Shown: positions 1 to 8,136, numbered from the stretch's first letter. The stretch is 11,977 nt of DNA from Bacilli bacterium (GCA_900766325.1 CAAFVA010000069.1:1-11977); one strand, 5' to 3'. Made by a program: numbers and translations. The notes: generated by a model not told the origin, from the letters alone.

Positions 1-167
1 GGAAGCTTGTTGAAGACGAATTAAAACAGAAAGTTTTTTACGAAATAAAAACCAACTTTGAAAGTCCTAAAACAAAGTTTAGTATTGCTTATGATAAAGC
101 GTATTTAAATAAGACGGCACTTGAGTTTTTAAAATATTTAAAATGTTATTTTAAAAAGAATTTTTAA
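1..167 (+). CDS. C-terminal fragment of a probable LysR-family transcriptional regulator
   Basis: Only the last 54 codons are present. The reading frame opens at base 3 and ends at TAA 165-167; the other two forward frames hit stops within the first 25 bases. The visible peptide has the order LVEDELKQKVFYEI, a PKTKFSIAYDK stretch, then LNKTALEFLKYL. This resembles the end of LysR-type effector-binding domains, where an 'LV..EL..G.L..I' strand precedes an 'I.Y.K' strand and a final helix 'S.AA..F...L'. If so, it is a cytoplasmic DNA-binding regulator whose helix-turn-helix lies outside the window. The family call rests on remembered pattern only. There is no clear terminator after it, and the valS promoter begins 11 nt past the stop, so read-through into the T-box leader is possible. 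Confidence 0.55.
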   Translation, partial: KLVEDELKQKVFYEIKTNFESPKTKFSIAYDKAYLNKTALEFLKYLKCYFKKNF

Positions 168-177
168 AAATATTATC

Positions 178-206
178 TTGATAAATTCTTTTTAGTTTGT
201 TATACT
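178..206 (+). promoter_or_regulatory. Sigma-A type promoter for the valS leader
   Basis: TTGATA at 178-183 and TATACT at 201-206 are separated by 17 bp, and a TG lies one base upstream of the -10 (198-199), giving an extended -10. Transcription would begin near 213, just ahead of the T-box stem I. Both hexamers match the consensus at 5 of 6 and 5 of 6 positions by eye. Confidence 0.75.
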
Positions 207-212
207 ATTATT

Positions 213-446
213 GTTTTAAAAAGCGATGAAAAAGAGGAGTAAAGCAAGATTATCTAAAAAGAGAGTTAGCGTATGGTGAAAGCTGATATTTGTCTTGTTT
301 GAAGGTAGCTTTGGAGCTTAATTATTGAAATTAAGTAAGTAATTACGTTAAACCGCGTTAAGGTATTTAAGGGTATGCATAAATATGTATAAATTAAGGT
401 GGTACCGTGGGAATTATCTCATCCTTTAGATAGGATGAGTTTTTTT
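213..446 (+). promoter_or_regulatory. T-box riboswitch, valine-specific (valS leader)
   Basis: This leader senses uncharged tRNA and permits transcription of valS when valyl-tRNA is scarce. Stem I is recognisable: base AAGC 221-224 pairs with GCTT 316-319, AGAGAG and GGTG motifs lie in the distal part (259-278), and GAA 301-303 precedes the specifier region. The likely specifier codon is GTA at 305-307 (valine), followed by the usual TTTGGAGC. The T-box core AAGGTGGTACCGTG lies at 396-409. Its TGGT bulge would pair with the ACCA end of tRNA-Val (discriminator A73). AAGG 396-399 can pair with CCTT 423-426 to form the antiterminator, which competes with the terminator at 418-439. The core motif is unmistakable; the specifier assignment is supported by the gene downstream and by position. 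Confidence 0.93.
418..446 (+). terminator. T-box controlled attenuator (rho-independent)
   Basis: CTCATCC 418-424 pairs perfectly with GGATGAG 433-439 across an 8-nt loop and is followed by seven T residues (440-446). The 5' arm overlaps the bases needed for the antiterminator, so the two structures are mutually exclusive. It ends 25 nt before the valS start codon. Confidence 0.9.
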
Positions 447-456
447 AATACAAAAG

Positions 457-464
457 AAAGGGTG
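457..464 (+). promoter_or_regulatory. Ribosome binding site deciding the valS start
   Basis: AAAGGGTG lies 6 nt before ATG 471 and downstream of the attenuator T-run. It supports ATG 471 over the in-frame GTG at 399, which would put the first 24 codons inside the riboswitch. Confidence 0.75.
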
Positions 465-470
465 AAATCA

Positions 471-3026
471 ATGTTAGAGAAAAAATATGATCATAAAGAA
501 GTTGAAAAAGGAAAGTATGATAAATGGTTGAAAAAAGGTTACTTTAAAGCTGGTGATTTAACTAAAGAAGCTTTTGCGATAGTTATCCCACCTCCTAACG
601 TAACCGGAAAATTACACCTAGGTCATGCTTGGAATACAACCTTACAGGATATAATAATTCGTTATAAAAAGATGTGTGGTTATGATGCTTTATGGCTTCC
701 AGGGATGGATCATGCAGCGATTGCAACCGAGGTAAAAGTAGCCCAGAGACTAAAAGAACAAGGTGTTAATAAAAGAGATTTAGGCCGGGATGGTTTCTTA
801 AAAAAAGCATGGGAATGGAAAGAAGAATATGCCAGTACCATCAGAAGTCAGTGGGCTAAGTTAGGACTTGCGCTAGATTATTCAAGGGAAAGATTTACAC
901 TTGATGAAGGGCTTAACCGTGCCGTTAACAAAGTATTCGTAGACTTTTATAATAAGGGGCTTATTTATCGTGGTGAGAAAATAATAAATTGGGACCCGGT
1001 ACAAAAAACCGCTTTGTCAAACGAAGAGGTTATATATAAAGATGTAGCAGGTGCTTTTTATCATATTAAGTATTTTATTGAAAATAGTAGCGAGTATTTA
1101 GAAGTTGCAACAACTAGACCCGAAACTTTATTTGGAGACACCGCCGTTGCGGTAAATCCAAACGATGAAAGATATAACAAATTAATAGGTAAAAACGTAA
1201 TTCTTCCGGTTGTAAATAAACCAATTCCGATTATCGCGGACGAACACGCAGATCCCGCTTTTGCAACTGGTGTAGTTAAGATAACTCCAGCGCATGATCC
1301 TAATGACTTTGAGGTTGGAAACCGTCATAATCTAAAAAGAATTAACGTAATGAATGAAGATGCTACCATGAATGAAAACGCTGGTAAGTATGAGGGTATG
1401 GACAGGTATGAATGCCGTGATGCTTTGGTTGATGACTTACAAGATTTAGATTTATTAATTAAAATTGAGCCAATAACTCATAGCGTTGGGCATTCCGAAA
1501 GAACTGATGTTATGGTTGAACCAAGGTTATCTAAACAGTGGTTTGTTAAGATGAGACCTTTAGCGGATAAAGTACTTGAAAACCAAAAAAAGAAAGATAG
1601 TAAAGTTAATTTCATCCCAAGGAGGTTTGAAAAAGTTATGAACCATTGGATGGAAATAACTTATGACTGGTGTATATCAAGACAGTTATGGTGGGGGCAC
1701 AGGATTCCGGCTTGGTACAAAGGTGATGAAATTTATGTAGGGCTTGATGCTCCAAAAGAAGACGGATGGGTTCAAGACGAAGATGTTTTAGATACTTGGT
1801 TTTCATCTGCGTTATGGCCGTTTAGCACGTTAGGTTGGCCAGATACCACCGATGATTTAAAACGATATTTTCCAAATGACGTTTTGGTAACAGGCTATGA
1901 TATAATTCCTTTTTGGGTTAATAGAATGACCTTTCAATCACTTGAATTAACTGGTAAAAGACCGTTTAGAAATTGTTTGATTCATGGACTTATAAGGGAT
2001 AAGATGGGTCGTAAAATGTCTAAGTCCCTTGGTAACGGAATAGATCCAATGGATGTTATAGAAGAGTTTGGAGCTGATTCTTTACGTTGGTTTTTAACGA
2101 CTAATTCGGCTCCGGGGCAAGATTTAAGATATGATGAGGATAAGGTTAAGTCAACTTGGAATTTTATAAACAAGATATGGAACGCATCAAGATACGTTTT
2201 AATGAATACTGAAGGTTTAAAAGAAATTGACTTAAGTAATTTATCTTCAAGCGATAAATGGATTTTAACCAAGTTAAACAAAACTATTAAAAGCGTCAGC
2301 AAAAACATGGAAAAATATGAGTTTAACATCGCTGGAAGTGAACTTTATAAATTTATTTGGGAATGTTTTTGCGATACGTATATAGAGTATAGTAAAATAA
2401 CTAGTGATAATGATTCTACAAAATCAACTTTAGTATACGTTTTAACTTGCATATTAAAAATGCTTCATCCTTTTATGCCGTACGTAACAGATGAAATATA
2501 TGATAAATTGCCTATAAAGGAAAATCCAAACGTTATTTTATCAAGCTATCCTAGGTATGATAGCAAGATGATTTATAAAAAGGATGAAGAGGAAATTGAT
2601 GTGTTAAATGACGTTATATCAAGCCTTAGAAACGTAAAAAGTGAGAATGAGTTACCAAAGGGATTTAAATTAATAAATAACTTTAAAGATGAATATAAAT
2701 ATATTATAGATAACAATAAAAACATATTGACAAGGCTATTAAAATGTGATATTATACTATCTTCTAATGAAGAAATGGCAAGTTTAGATGTTTCTTTTTC
2801 ACAAGGAACGCTTACTTGTTTGTATAATGGTGGTAATAAAAAAGATAATAAAGAGCTACTGTTAAAACAAAGGGATTCATTAGAAAAAAGTATTGAAAGA
2901 AGAAAAAAATTATTATCTAATCAAGGATATGTTAATAACGCTCCTGAAAATATCGTTTTGGCCGAAAGGAAAAAATTAAGTGAAGAAGAAAGTGAATTAA
3001 AAACGATATTAAATAAATTAAAATAA
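471..3026 (+). CDS. valS: Valyl-tRNA synthetase (ValRS)
   Basis: Cytoplasmic class Ia synthetase that charges tRNA-Val with valine and edits mischarged threonine. The 851-aa product is close to the usual bacterial length of about 880. Visible motifs in order: PPPNVTGKLHLGH near residues 40-52 (HIGH-type ATP site); TTRPET at 214-219, opening the CP1 editing domain; the WCISRQLWWGHRIPAWY block typical of Val/Ile/Leu enzymes; DVLDTWFSSALWP; KMSKS at 515-519; an anticodon-binding helical region; and a lysine- and glutamate-rich C-terminal coiled coil (about 790-851) as in other ValRS. I chose ATG 471 because AAAGGGTG (457-464) sits 6 nt upstream. The frame is open back to GTG 399, but that codon lies inside the T-box core and upstream of its terminator. 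Expression is governed by the valine T-box. Confidence 0.97.
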   Translation: MLEKKYDHKEVEKGKYDKWLKKGYFKAGDLTKEAFAIVIPPPNVTGKLHLGHAWNTTLQDIIIRYKKMCGYDALWLPGMDHAAIATEVKVAQRLKEQGVNKRDLGRDGFLKKAWEWKEEYASTIRSQWAKLGLALDYSRERFTLDEGLNRAVNKVFVDFYNKGLIYRGEKIINWDPVQKTALSNEEVIYKDVAGAFYHIKYFIENSSEYLEVATTRPETLFGDTAVAVNPNDERYNKLIGKNVILPVVNKPIPIIADEHADPAFATGVVKITPAHDPNDFEVGNRHNLKRINVMNEDATMNENAGKYEGMDRYECRDALVDDLQDLDLLIKIEPITHSVGHSERTDVMVEPRLSKQWFVKMRPLADKVLENQKKKDSKVNFIPRRFEKVMNHWMEITYDWCISRQLWWGHRIPAWYKGDEIYVGLDAPKEDGWVQDEDVLDTWFSSALWPFSTLGWPDTTDDLKRYFPNDVLVTGYDIIPFWVNRMTFQSLELTGKRPFRNCLIHGLIRDKMGRKMSKSLGNGIDPMDVIEEFGADSLRWFLTTNSAPGQDLRYDEDKVKSTWNFINKIWNASRYVLMNTEGLKEIDLSNLSSSDKWILTKLNKTIKSVSKNMEKYEFNIAGSELYKFIWECFCDTYIEYSKITSDNDSTKSTLVYVLTCILKMLHPFMPYVTDEIYDKLPIKENPNVILSSYPRYDSKMIYKKDEEEIDVLNDVISSLRNVKSENELPKGFKLINNFKDEYKYIIDNNKNILTRLLKCDIILSSNEEMASLDVSFSQGTLTCLYNGGNKKDNKELLLKQRDSLEKSIERRKKLLSNQGYVNNAPENIVLAERKKLSEEESELKTILNKLK

Positions 3027-3046
3027 AGAAAGTATGGTGGTTTTGG

Positions 3047-3427
3047 ATGGAAAAGAATCAAAATAACGTGATGGAATACAAAGATGAAGATGTAAGTTTA
3101 GATTATGAATACGATTTTTATAACACTTACTTAAGCGAGTATGCCAACCAAGACGGAAACGAATTAGTTCCTGTTAGCAAAGAAGTAGCTAGTTTCTTTA
3201 TGGCGCTTAATCAAGAGTATTCTAACTCTAAGGATATTTCACCTGATCAAAGAAATACCGAAGCTAAGTTAGCGGATAGTTTTATGTTTTATGTTGCGGC
3301 AGGGGTTATCGTTATGGTTAATAACGAATACTTCATTAACGTGAAAAAGCTTGCTAATTTAACTAATGATTTTAATGCGATAAGCGAGAAAAAAGGCATT
3401 TCGTTTACTAAGGGTAGCTTTAAATAG
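3047..3427 (+). CDS. Hypothetical protein, 126 aa, downstream of valS
   Basis: I do not recognise this protein. It has an acidic, tyrosine-rich N-terminal third (residues 10-40, with DEDVSLDYEYDFYNTYLSEY), then a probably helical middle containing VASFFMALNQEY. A short hydrophobic stretch follows near residues 81-93 (FMFYVAAGVIVMV), then NNEYFINVKKLANL and a basic tail. The hydrophobic stretch is short and more like a buried helix or strand than a membrane span, and there is no signal peptide. The start is ATG 3047, with GGTGG about 6 nt upstream; an in-frame ATG at 3071 is an alternative. It begins 20 nt after the valS stop and ends inside a terminator, so it is very likely cotranscribed with valS and under the same T-box. 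Codon choice matches its neighbours. No function can be assigned from what is visible. Confidence 0.8.
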   Translation: MEKNQNNVMEYKDEDVSLDYEYDFYNTYLSEYANQDGNELVPVSKEVASFFMALNQEYSNSKDISPDQRNTEAKLADSFMFYVAAGVIVMVNNEYFINVKKLANLTNDFNAISEKKGISFTKGSFK

Positions 3428-3440
3428 TTACCTTTTTTCT
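3410..3440 (+). terminator. Rho-independent terminator of the valS operon
   Basis: GGTAGCT 3413-3419 pairs with AGTTACC 3426-3432 (one G-T pair) across a 6-nt loop. The stem is extended by flanking A/T pairs and followed by TTTTTT 3433-3438. The stop codon of the 126-aa gene (3425-3427) lies within the hairpin. Confidence 0.8.
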
Positions 3441-3441
3441 A

Positions 3442-3470
3442 TTGCATAATAATTGGTTTTGATATATACT
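3442..3470 (+). promoter_or_regulatory. Sigma-A type promoter for proS
   Basis: TTGCAT 3442-3447 and TATACT 3465-3470 are spaced by 17 bp. The expected start near 3477 gives a leader of under 20 nt, which leaves no room for a riboswitch. AAGGAG at 3481-3486 is the ribosome binding site. The promoter begins immediately after the preceding terminator. Confidence 0.75.
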
Positions 3471-3494
3471 TTATTTTGAAAAGGAGTATTTTAA

Positions 3495-5192
3495 ATGAGA
3501 CTTAAACATAGCTTTTTTTATACGCTAAGAGAAAATGCGAAGGATGAAGAATCCATAAGCGGTAACTTGCTTACTAGAGCAGGGATGATTAAAAAAACGT
3601 CTTCGGGTGTTTATATGTATTTACCACTTGGGTATAAGGTAATTAAGAACATTGAAAAAATCATAAGAGAAGAATTAGAAAACATTGGCGCCGCAGAACT
3701 TTTAATGCCGGCTTTAGTGCCTATGGAAGTATATGTTTCATCAGGTAGGAGTGATGCGTTTGGACGGGATATGTTTAGGCTTAAAGACCGTTTTGATAAA
3801 AGTTATTGTCTAGCACCAACGCACGAGGAGTTATTTACCATTGCCGCGGCAAGTAAAATAAAGTCTTATAAAGACTTACCGTTTAGTATTTATCAAATTC
3901 AAGATAAATTCAGAGACGAAGCAAGAAGTCGTTATGGTTTAATTAGGGTAAGAGAATTTTTGATGAAGGATGCTTACTCTTTTGACAGGGATGAAAAGGG
4001 CCTTAATGATTCGTATAACGAAATGTATAACGCGTATAAGAAAATATTTACAAGGTTAGGTATTGATTATAAAATAGTAAGATCTGACACTGGTGCGATG
4101 GGTGGCCTTTTATCTGAGGAGTTTCAGGCGATAACCGATATTGGAGAAGATAAGCTAGTTATATGTGATCACTGTGGTTACGCAGCCAATAGTGATGTTG
4201 CTAGTTGCACTCTTTTAACAGAGAAAACGGATGAGGATATAAAAATAAGGGAACTAGTTAAAACGCCTTCCGCCGGAACGATTGAAGAGGTATCAAAGTA
4301 TTTAGAAGAAGATAAAGATAAGTTTGTTAAAACTTTAATATATAACGTAGATGATAAGTTTTACGCGGTCTTAGTAAAAGGTAACATGGAAGTTAACGAA
4401 GCAAAATTAAAAAAAATATTAAAAGCTTCTTCGGTTTCTTTAGCTGATTCCTCAAAGGTTGAAGAGATTACTTCCGCTAAGGTTGGTTTTGCAGGACCTA
4501 TTGGGCTTGATGTTCCAATTATTGTCGATAATGAGGTTTTATCCATGAAAAACTTTATCGTGGGTGCCAATAAAACTGATTATCATTATAAAAACGTAAA
4601 CTTAGAAGATTTTAACTACGTTTTAACCGCTGATGTAAGGTGTATTACAAGTGAAGATAAGTGCCCAGCTTGTGGTAATGATTTGCGTTTTAAAAACGGA
4701 ATTGAAATAGGAAATACTTTTAAACTTGGAACTAAGTATTCAAAGGCTTTGAATCTTACTTACTTAGATAAAGAAAACGAAAGTAACTACGTTTGGATGG
4801 GGTGTTATGGTATTGGACTTGGAAGGTGTATGGCGGCGGTTACCGAGCAAAACAGCGACGATAAAGGAATAATTTGGCCAATGGAAATAGCACCGTTTAA
4901 AGTTGCAATAGTAATCGTTAACACGGATGATGAGGCGCAATGTGACGCGGCTAACTATTTATATACCGAACTTAAAAAAGTTGGTATTTCAACTATTTTA
5001 GATGATCGAAACGAGCGTGTTGGAATAAAGTTTAATGACATGGATTTAATTGGAATACCAATAAGAATAACGATTGGTAACAAGATAAATGATCAACTAA
5101 TTGAAATCAAGGAAAGAAAAAAGGATACTTTTGAGGAAATATCACTTTATGATGCACTTTCAAAAGTAGAAGATATAATTGATGGAGAATAG
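3495..5192 (+). CDS. proS: Prolyl-tRNA synthetase (ProRS), bacterial type
   Basis: Cytoplasmic class IIa synthetase that charges tRNA-Pro with proline. The 565-aa length is typical of the bacterial type. The N-terminal block carries LLTRAGMIKKTSSGVYMYLPLG (class II motif 1 region) and APTHEE. Motif 2 is FRDEARSRYGLIRVREF, starting at residue 139. The long insertion between motifs 2 and 3 (about 225-395) is the YbaK-like editing domain that removes misacylated alanine. It is flanked by two cysteine pairs, CDHC (224, 227) and CPAC (390, 393), as usual in this type. Motif 3 is GCYGIGLGR at 436-444. The C-terminal 100 residues form the anticodon-binding domain (KVAIVIVNTDDEAQ). ATG 3495 follows AAGGAG by 8 nt. 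It has its own promoter and terminator, and I see no T-box in front of it. Confidence 0.97.
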   Translation: MRLKHSFFYTLRENAKDEESISGNLLTRAGMIKKTSSGVYMYLPLGYKVIKNIEKIIREELENIGAAELLMPALVPMEVYVSSGRSDAFGRDMFRLKDRFDKSYCLAPTHEELFTIAAASKIKSYKDLPFSIYQIQDKFRDEARSRYGLIRVREFLMKDAYSFDRDEKGLNDSYNEMYNAYKKIFTRLGIDYKIVRSDTGAMGGLLSEEFQAITDIGEDKLVICDHCGYAANSDVASCTLLTEKTDEDIKIRELVKTPSAGTIEEVSKYLEEDKDKFVKTLIYNVDDKFYAVLVKGNMEVNEAKLKKILKASSVSLADSSKVEEITSAKVGFAGPIGLDVPIIVDNEVLSMKNFIVGANKTDYHYKNVNLEDFNYVLTADVRCITSEDKCPACGNDLRFKNGIEIGNTFKLGTKYSKALNLTYLDKENESNYVWMGCYGIGLGRCMAAVTEQNSDDKGIIWPMEIAPFKVAIVIVNTDDEAQCDAANYLYTELKKVGISTILDDRNERVGIKFNDMDLIGIPIRITIGNKINDQLIEIKERKKDTFEEISLYDALSKVEDIIDGE

Positions 5193-5203
5193 TAAATATT
5201 TAG

Positions 5204-5240
5204 AAAAAATGGTTTAAAATGGCCATTTTTTTTATTTTTT
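5204..5240 (+). terminator. Rho-independent terminator after proS
   Basis: AAAAAATGG 5204-5212 pairs with CCATTTTTT 5223-5231 across a 10-nt loop, followed by more T residues to 5240. A second, weaker hairpin follows at 5245-5262 (AAAAATC, loop CGAG, GGTTTTT, one T-G pair), which may be a backup terminator. The dnaG promoter must lie in the remaining bases before 5303. A TAGAAT at 5273-5278 and a TAGTAT at 5262-5267 are possible -10 boxes, but neither has a convincing -35. Confidence 0.8.
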
Positions 5241-5302
5241 TTGTAAAAATCCGAGGGTTTTTAGTATTTTTGTAGAATAATTAAATTAGGAGGTATATTT
5301 TT

Positions 5303-7045
5303 ATGGAAAAAATACCTTATGAAGAAATACTAAACATTCAAAGAAAAGTTAATATCGTGGACGTTATTGCACAGTATTTACCACTTGAAAAAAAAGGTAA
5401 GAACTATTTTGCGGTTTGTCCGTTTCATGATGACCATAACCCTAGTATGAGTATTTCGCCAGAAAAACAAATATATACTTGTTTCGTGTGTGGAGCATCA
5501 GGAAACGTATTTAACTTTATAATGAATTACGAACACGTAAGTTTTACGGAAGCCTTAGATAAAGTAGCCCAAATAGCGGGAATTAGCTTAGGTAATCATG
5601 ATGTGGTAAGAAAAGTAAAAAAAGAAAGTAAGTATGATAAATTATATAAAATGTTTTCTATCACAAGTAAGTATTATCAAAATAACATTAAAACGGTTTA
5701 TGGTAAATCAGCTTTATCTTACTTAAGTTCAAGGGGCATAACCGAAGAAGAAATAACCGAATTTGAAATAGGTCTTTCCCTAAACGACAATAACGTAAGT
5801 AAGTTATTATTATCTAAAGGTTATGATAAAAACGAAATAATTGACGTTGGTCTTTGCGGTGATGCTGACGGTTTTACTTATGATACGTTCAGAAACAGAA
5901 TAATGTTTCCCTTACATGACCTTGATGGAAACGTCGTTGGGTTTTCAGGTAGAATATATAATGGCGAAAAAGAAAGTAAATACGTTAATTCAAAAGAATC
6001 CGTGATTTTTAAGAAGGGTAAATTACTTTATAATTACCATCGGGCGATTAATTATGCTAGAGAAGAAAAGCAAATAATCGTGGTGGAAGGATTTATGGAT
6101 GTTATTCGGCTTTATACCATTGGTATAAAAAACGTTGTAGCAACCATGGGTACTGCTATTACCAAGGAACATGCTTCTTTAATAAGAAGGTTATCAAAGA
6201 ACGTTGTTTTGTGTTTTGATGGTGATAAAGCGGGTGAAAAAGCAACCATAAGCGCCCTAGAGGAGTTAGAGAAAATTGGCCTAAAGCCTAAAATAATAAG
6301 GTTAGAAGATGATTTGGATCCTGATGAATACGTTTTAAAAAAAGGTAAAGAAGGTTTTGATAACCATTTAAAAAACGCCATGTCCGCTTTACAATTTAAG
6401 CTAGAAATTGGAAAGAAAAAAACCGATTTCAACGATTATAACGAAATATCAAAGTATTTAAATGACATTGCTAAGGAACTAGGTAAGATAGATGATCCGG
6501 TTGTTTATGAACTAACAATAAAAAAATTATCAAAAGAAACCGGCGTTGATGTCGGGACCATCACCTCGTTAATAAGTAGTATTCCAAAGAAAAGTGATAG
6601 AGTAATAAAAAAGGTAGATACCGAAAAAAAAGATAAGTATCAAATGGCGGAAGAATACTTAGTGCATTACATGCTTAGCCGTACGGATGCGATATTACTT
6701 TATAAAAATAAGGTTTCTTATCTAACACATAAAACACTTTCACTAATCGCTATAAAAATACTAGATTTTTATGAACGTTACCATTATGTTAACGCAACTG
6801 ATTTTTCTTTGTTTTTAGAAGATGACGATAATTTGATAAAGGAAGTTTTAAGGCTTGATTCTTTAGACCTTCCGAGTGATGTTACCATTAGCGTGTTAGA
6901 GGATTACGTTAAAACCATCGATGAGGGAATATTAAAAAGGGAAATAAAAAAAACAAAAGATAAAATAAAGACTGAAACAAACGTTGCAAAAAAAGTTGTT
7001 TTACTAGAAAAACTTGCTACGTTAAAGAAAAAGGAGTGTAAATAA
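5303..7045 (+). CDS. dnaG: DNA primase
   Basis: Synthesises RNA primers for chromosome replication at the fork, working with the replicative helicase. The 580-aa length is near the usual 600. The N-terminal CHC2 zinc-binding domain is intact, with C39, H42, C60 and C63. It is followed by the catalytic core and the TOPRIM domain, with E262 in VVEGFMD and the metal-binding D306-G-D308 in CFDGDKAGEKA. Residues from about 370 to the end form the less conserved helicase-interaction region. ATG 5303 is preceded by TTAGGAGG (5286-5293). Its TAA stop shares one base with the ATG of rpoD, the classical dnaG-sigA macromolecular synthesis arrangement, so translation of the two is probably coupled. Confidence 0.97.
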   Translation: MEKIPYEEILNIQRKVNIVDVIAQYLPLEKKGKNYFAVCPFHDDHNPSMSISPEKQIYTCFVCGASGNVFNFIMNYEHVSFTEALDKVAQIAGISLGNHDVVRKVKKESKYDKLYKMFSITSKYYQNNIKTVYGKSALSYLSSRGITEEEITEFEIGLSLNDNNVSKLLLSKGYDKNEIIDVGLCGDADGFTYDTFRNRIMFPLHDLDGNVVGFSGRIYNGEKESKYVNSKESVIFKKGKLLYNYHRAINYAREEKQIIVVEGFMDVIRLYTIGIKNVVATMGTAITKEHASLIRRLSKNVVLCFDGDKAGEKATISALEELEKIGLKPKIIRLEDDLDPDEYVLKKGKEGFDNHLKNAMSALQFKLEIGKKKTDFNDYNEISKYLNDIAKELGKIDDPVVYELTIKKLSKETGVDVGTITSLISSIPKKSDRVIKKVDTEKKDKYQMAEEYLVHYMLSRTDAILLYKNKVSYLTHKTLSLIAIKILDFYERYHYVNATDFSLFLEDDDNLIKEVLRLDSLDLPSDVTISVLEDYVKTIDEGILKREIKKTKDKIKTETNVAKKVVLLEKLATLKKKECK

Positions 7046-8136
7046 TGAAAGAGATAAAAACGTTTGAACAAAGAAAAAAAGAACTATTAGAAAAGGGAAA
7101 AGAAAAGGGTTTTTTAACGTATGAAGAATTGGCGGAAAGCCTAAAAGGTTTAGAACTTGATAGTGATTCGTTAGACGATTTATATAATGCTTTTCACGAA
7201 AACAACATCGAAATAACCTCGGAAGATTTTGATAGTGATGAAGAAGATGAAACGGAAGGTGATGTGCTTTCGCTAGAAGATGTTGCACTACCTAAAAACG
7301 CAAGCATTAATGATCCAGTTAGGATGTATTTAAAAGAAATTGGTAAGATTAGCTTGCTTAGTTTAGAAGAAGAACTTGCACTTTCTAAAAGGGTAGAAGA
7401 AGGTGATGAAGAAGCTAAAAGAACGCTTGCTGAATCAAACCTAAGGCTTGTTGTATCAATCGCAAAAAGGTACGTTGGTAGAAATTTATCATTTCTAGAT
7501 TTGATTCAGGAAGGTAACATCGGACTTATGAAAGCAGTAGATAAGTTTGATGCCTCAAAAGGTTATAAATTTTCTACGTACGCAACGTGGTGGATAAGGC
7601 AAGCAATAACTCGTGCGATCGCCGATCAGGCTAAAACGATTCGTGTTCCGGTTCACATGGTTGAAACGATTAATAAGTTAAAAAGGATACAAAGACAATT
7701 AACGCTTGAGTTAAACCGTGAGCCAACGGAAGCGGAACTTGCTAAGAAAATGGGGACGACCGAAGATAAAGTAAGGGAAATATTTAAAATTTCTCAAGAT
7801 CCGTTATCTTTAGAAACTCCGATTGGTGAAGAAGATGATTCTCACTTAGGTGATTTTCTAAAAGATGAAAGTTCGATGAGTCCTGAGGAATATGCTATTA
7901 ATGAGGTTTTAAAAGATGAAATAGAAGAGGTTCTTTGTACTTTGACGCCTAGAGAAGAAGAAGTGTTAAAACTAAGGTTTGGACTTCACGGGGGAACTTG
8001 TCATACCCTAGAGGAAGTTGGAAATATGTTTGGAGTTACTCGTGAGAGAATAAGACAAATAGAAGCTAAGGCACTTAGAAAGTTACGTCACCCTTCAAGA
8101 TCAAGAAAGTTAAAGGATTACCTTGATGCCTCATAA
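7045..8136 (+). CDS. rpoD: Primary RNA polymerase sigma factor (SigA/RpoD)
   Basis: Directs RNA polymerase to the housekeeping -10/-35 promoters. The 363-aa product has the short SigA layout of Firmicutes. Region 1.1 is at about 1-58 (FLTYEELAESL), then an acidic linker at 59-80. Region 1.2 starts at DPVRMYLKEIG (90-100). Regions 2.1-2.4 cover about 128-200, including NLRLVVSIAKRY, DLIQEGNIGLMKAVDKFD and the promoter-melting and -10 reading stretch YKFSTYATWWIRQAITRAI. Region 3 covers about 203-270. Region 4 runs from TPREEEVLKLRFGL (301-314) to the -35 reading helix VTRERIRQIEAKALRKLRHP (331-350). Just before region 4.2 it reads HGGTCH (315-320), where SigA usually has a DDGRTRT-like loop. 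AAGGAG (7031-7036) inside the end of dnaG provides the ribosome binding site. The valS and proS promoters fit its expected specificity. Confidence 0.97.
   Translation: MKEIKTFEQRKKELLEKGKEKGFLTYEELAESLKGLELDSDSLDDLYNAFHENNIEITSEDFDSDEEDETEGDVLSLEDVALPKNASINDPVRMYLKEIGKISLLSLEEELALSKRVEEGDEEAKRTLAESNLRLVVSIAKRYVGRNLSFLDLIQEGNIGLMKAVDKFDASKGYKFSTYATWWIRQAITRAIADQAKTIRVPVHMVETINKLKRIQRQLTLELNREPTEAELAKKMGTTEDKVREIFKISQDPLSLETPIGEEDDSHLGDFLKDESSMSPEEYAINEVLKDEIEEVLCTLTPREEEVLKLRFGLHGGTCHTLEEVGNMFGVTRERIRQIEAKALRKLRHPSRSRKLKDYLDAS
8113..8117 (+). promoter_or_regulatory. Ribosome binding site deciding the trmK start
   Basis: AAGGA at 8113-8117, within the last codons of rpoD, is 8 nt from ATG 8126 and only 5 nt from the preceding in-frame TTG at 8123. 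Spacing and start-codon strength favour ATG 8126. Confidence 0.6.

Noticed and set aside
399..470. Upstream GTG start for valS giving a 24-residue N-terminal extension
   Set aside because: The GTG is part of the T-box core and the extra codons span the attenuator hairpin. ATG 471 has a proper ribosome binding site and matches the usual ValRS N-terminus.
1982..2329. Open frame on the minus strand opposite valS
   Set aside because: It lies wholly inside the conserved valS coding sequence and has no recognisable domain; a shadow frame.
4361..4570. Open frame on the minus strand opposite proS
   Set aside because: It is antisense to the ProRS editing domain and shows no protein-like motif or own promoter.
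5273..5278. TAGAAT as a -10 box for dnaG
   Set aside because: No acceptable -35 lies 16-18 bp upstream (TCCGAG at 17 bp), so the dnaG promoter was left unassigned.
6112..6432. Open frame on the minus strand opposite dnaG
   Set aside because: It is antisense to the TOPRIM domain of primase; composition reflects the complementary strand of a real gene.
7022..7288. Open frame on the minus strand opposite the start of rpoD
   Set aside because: The Leu/Phe/His-rich product is what the reverse complement of Lys/Glu-rich sigma region 1.1 gives; no supporting motif.
8123..8125. TTG start for trmK one codon upstream of ATG 8126
   Set aside because: ATG is the stronger start and has better spacing (8 nt against 5 nt) from AAGGA.
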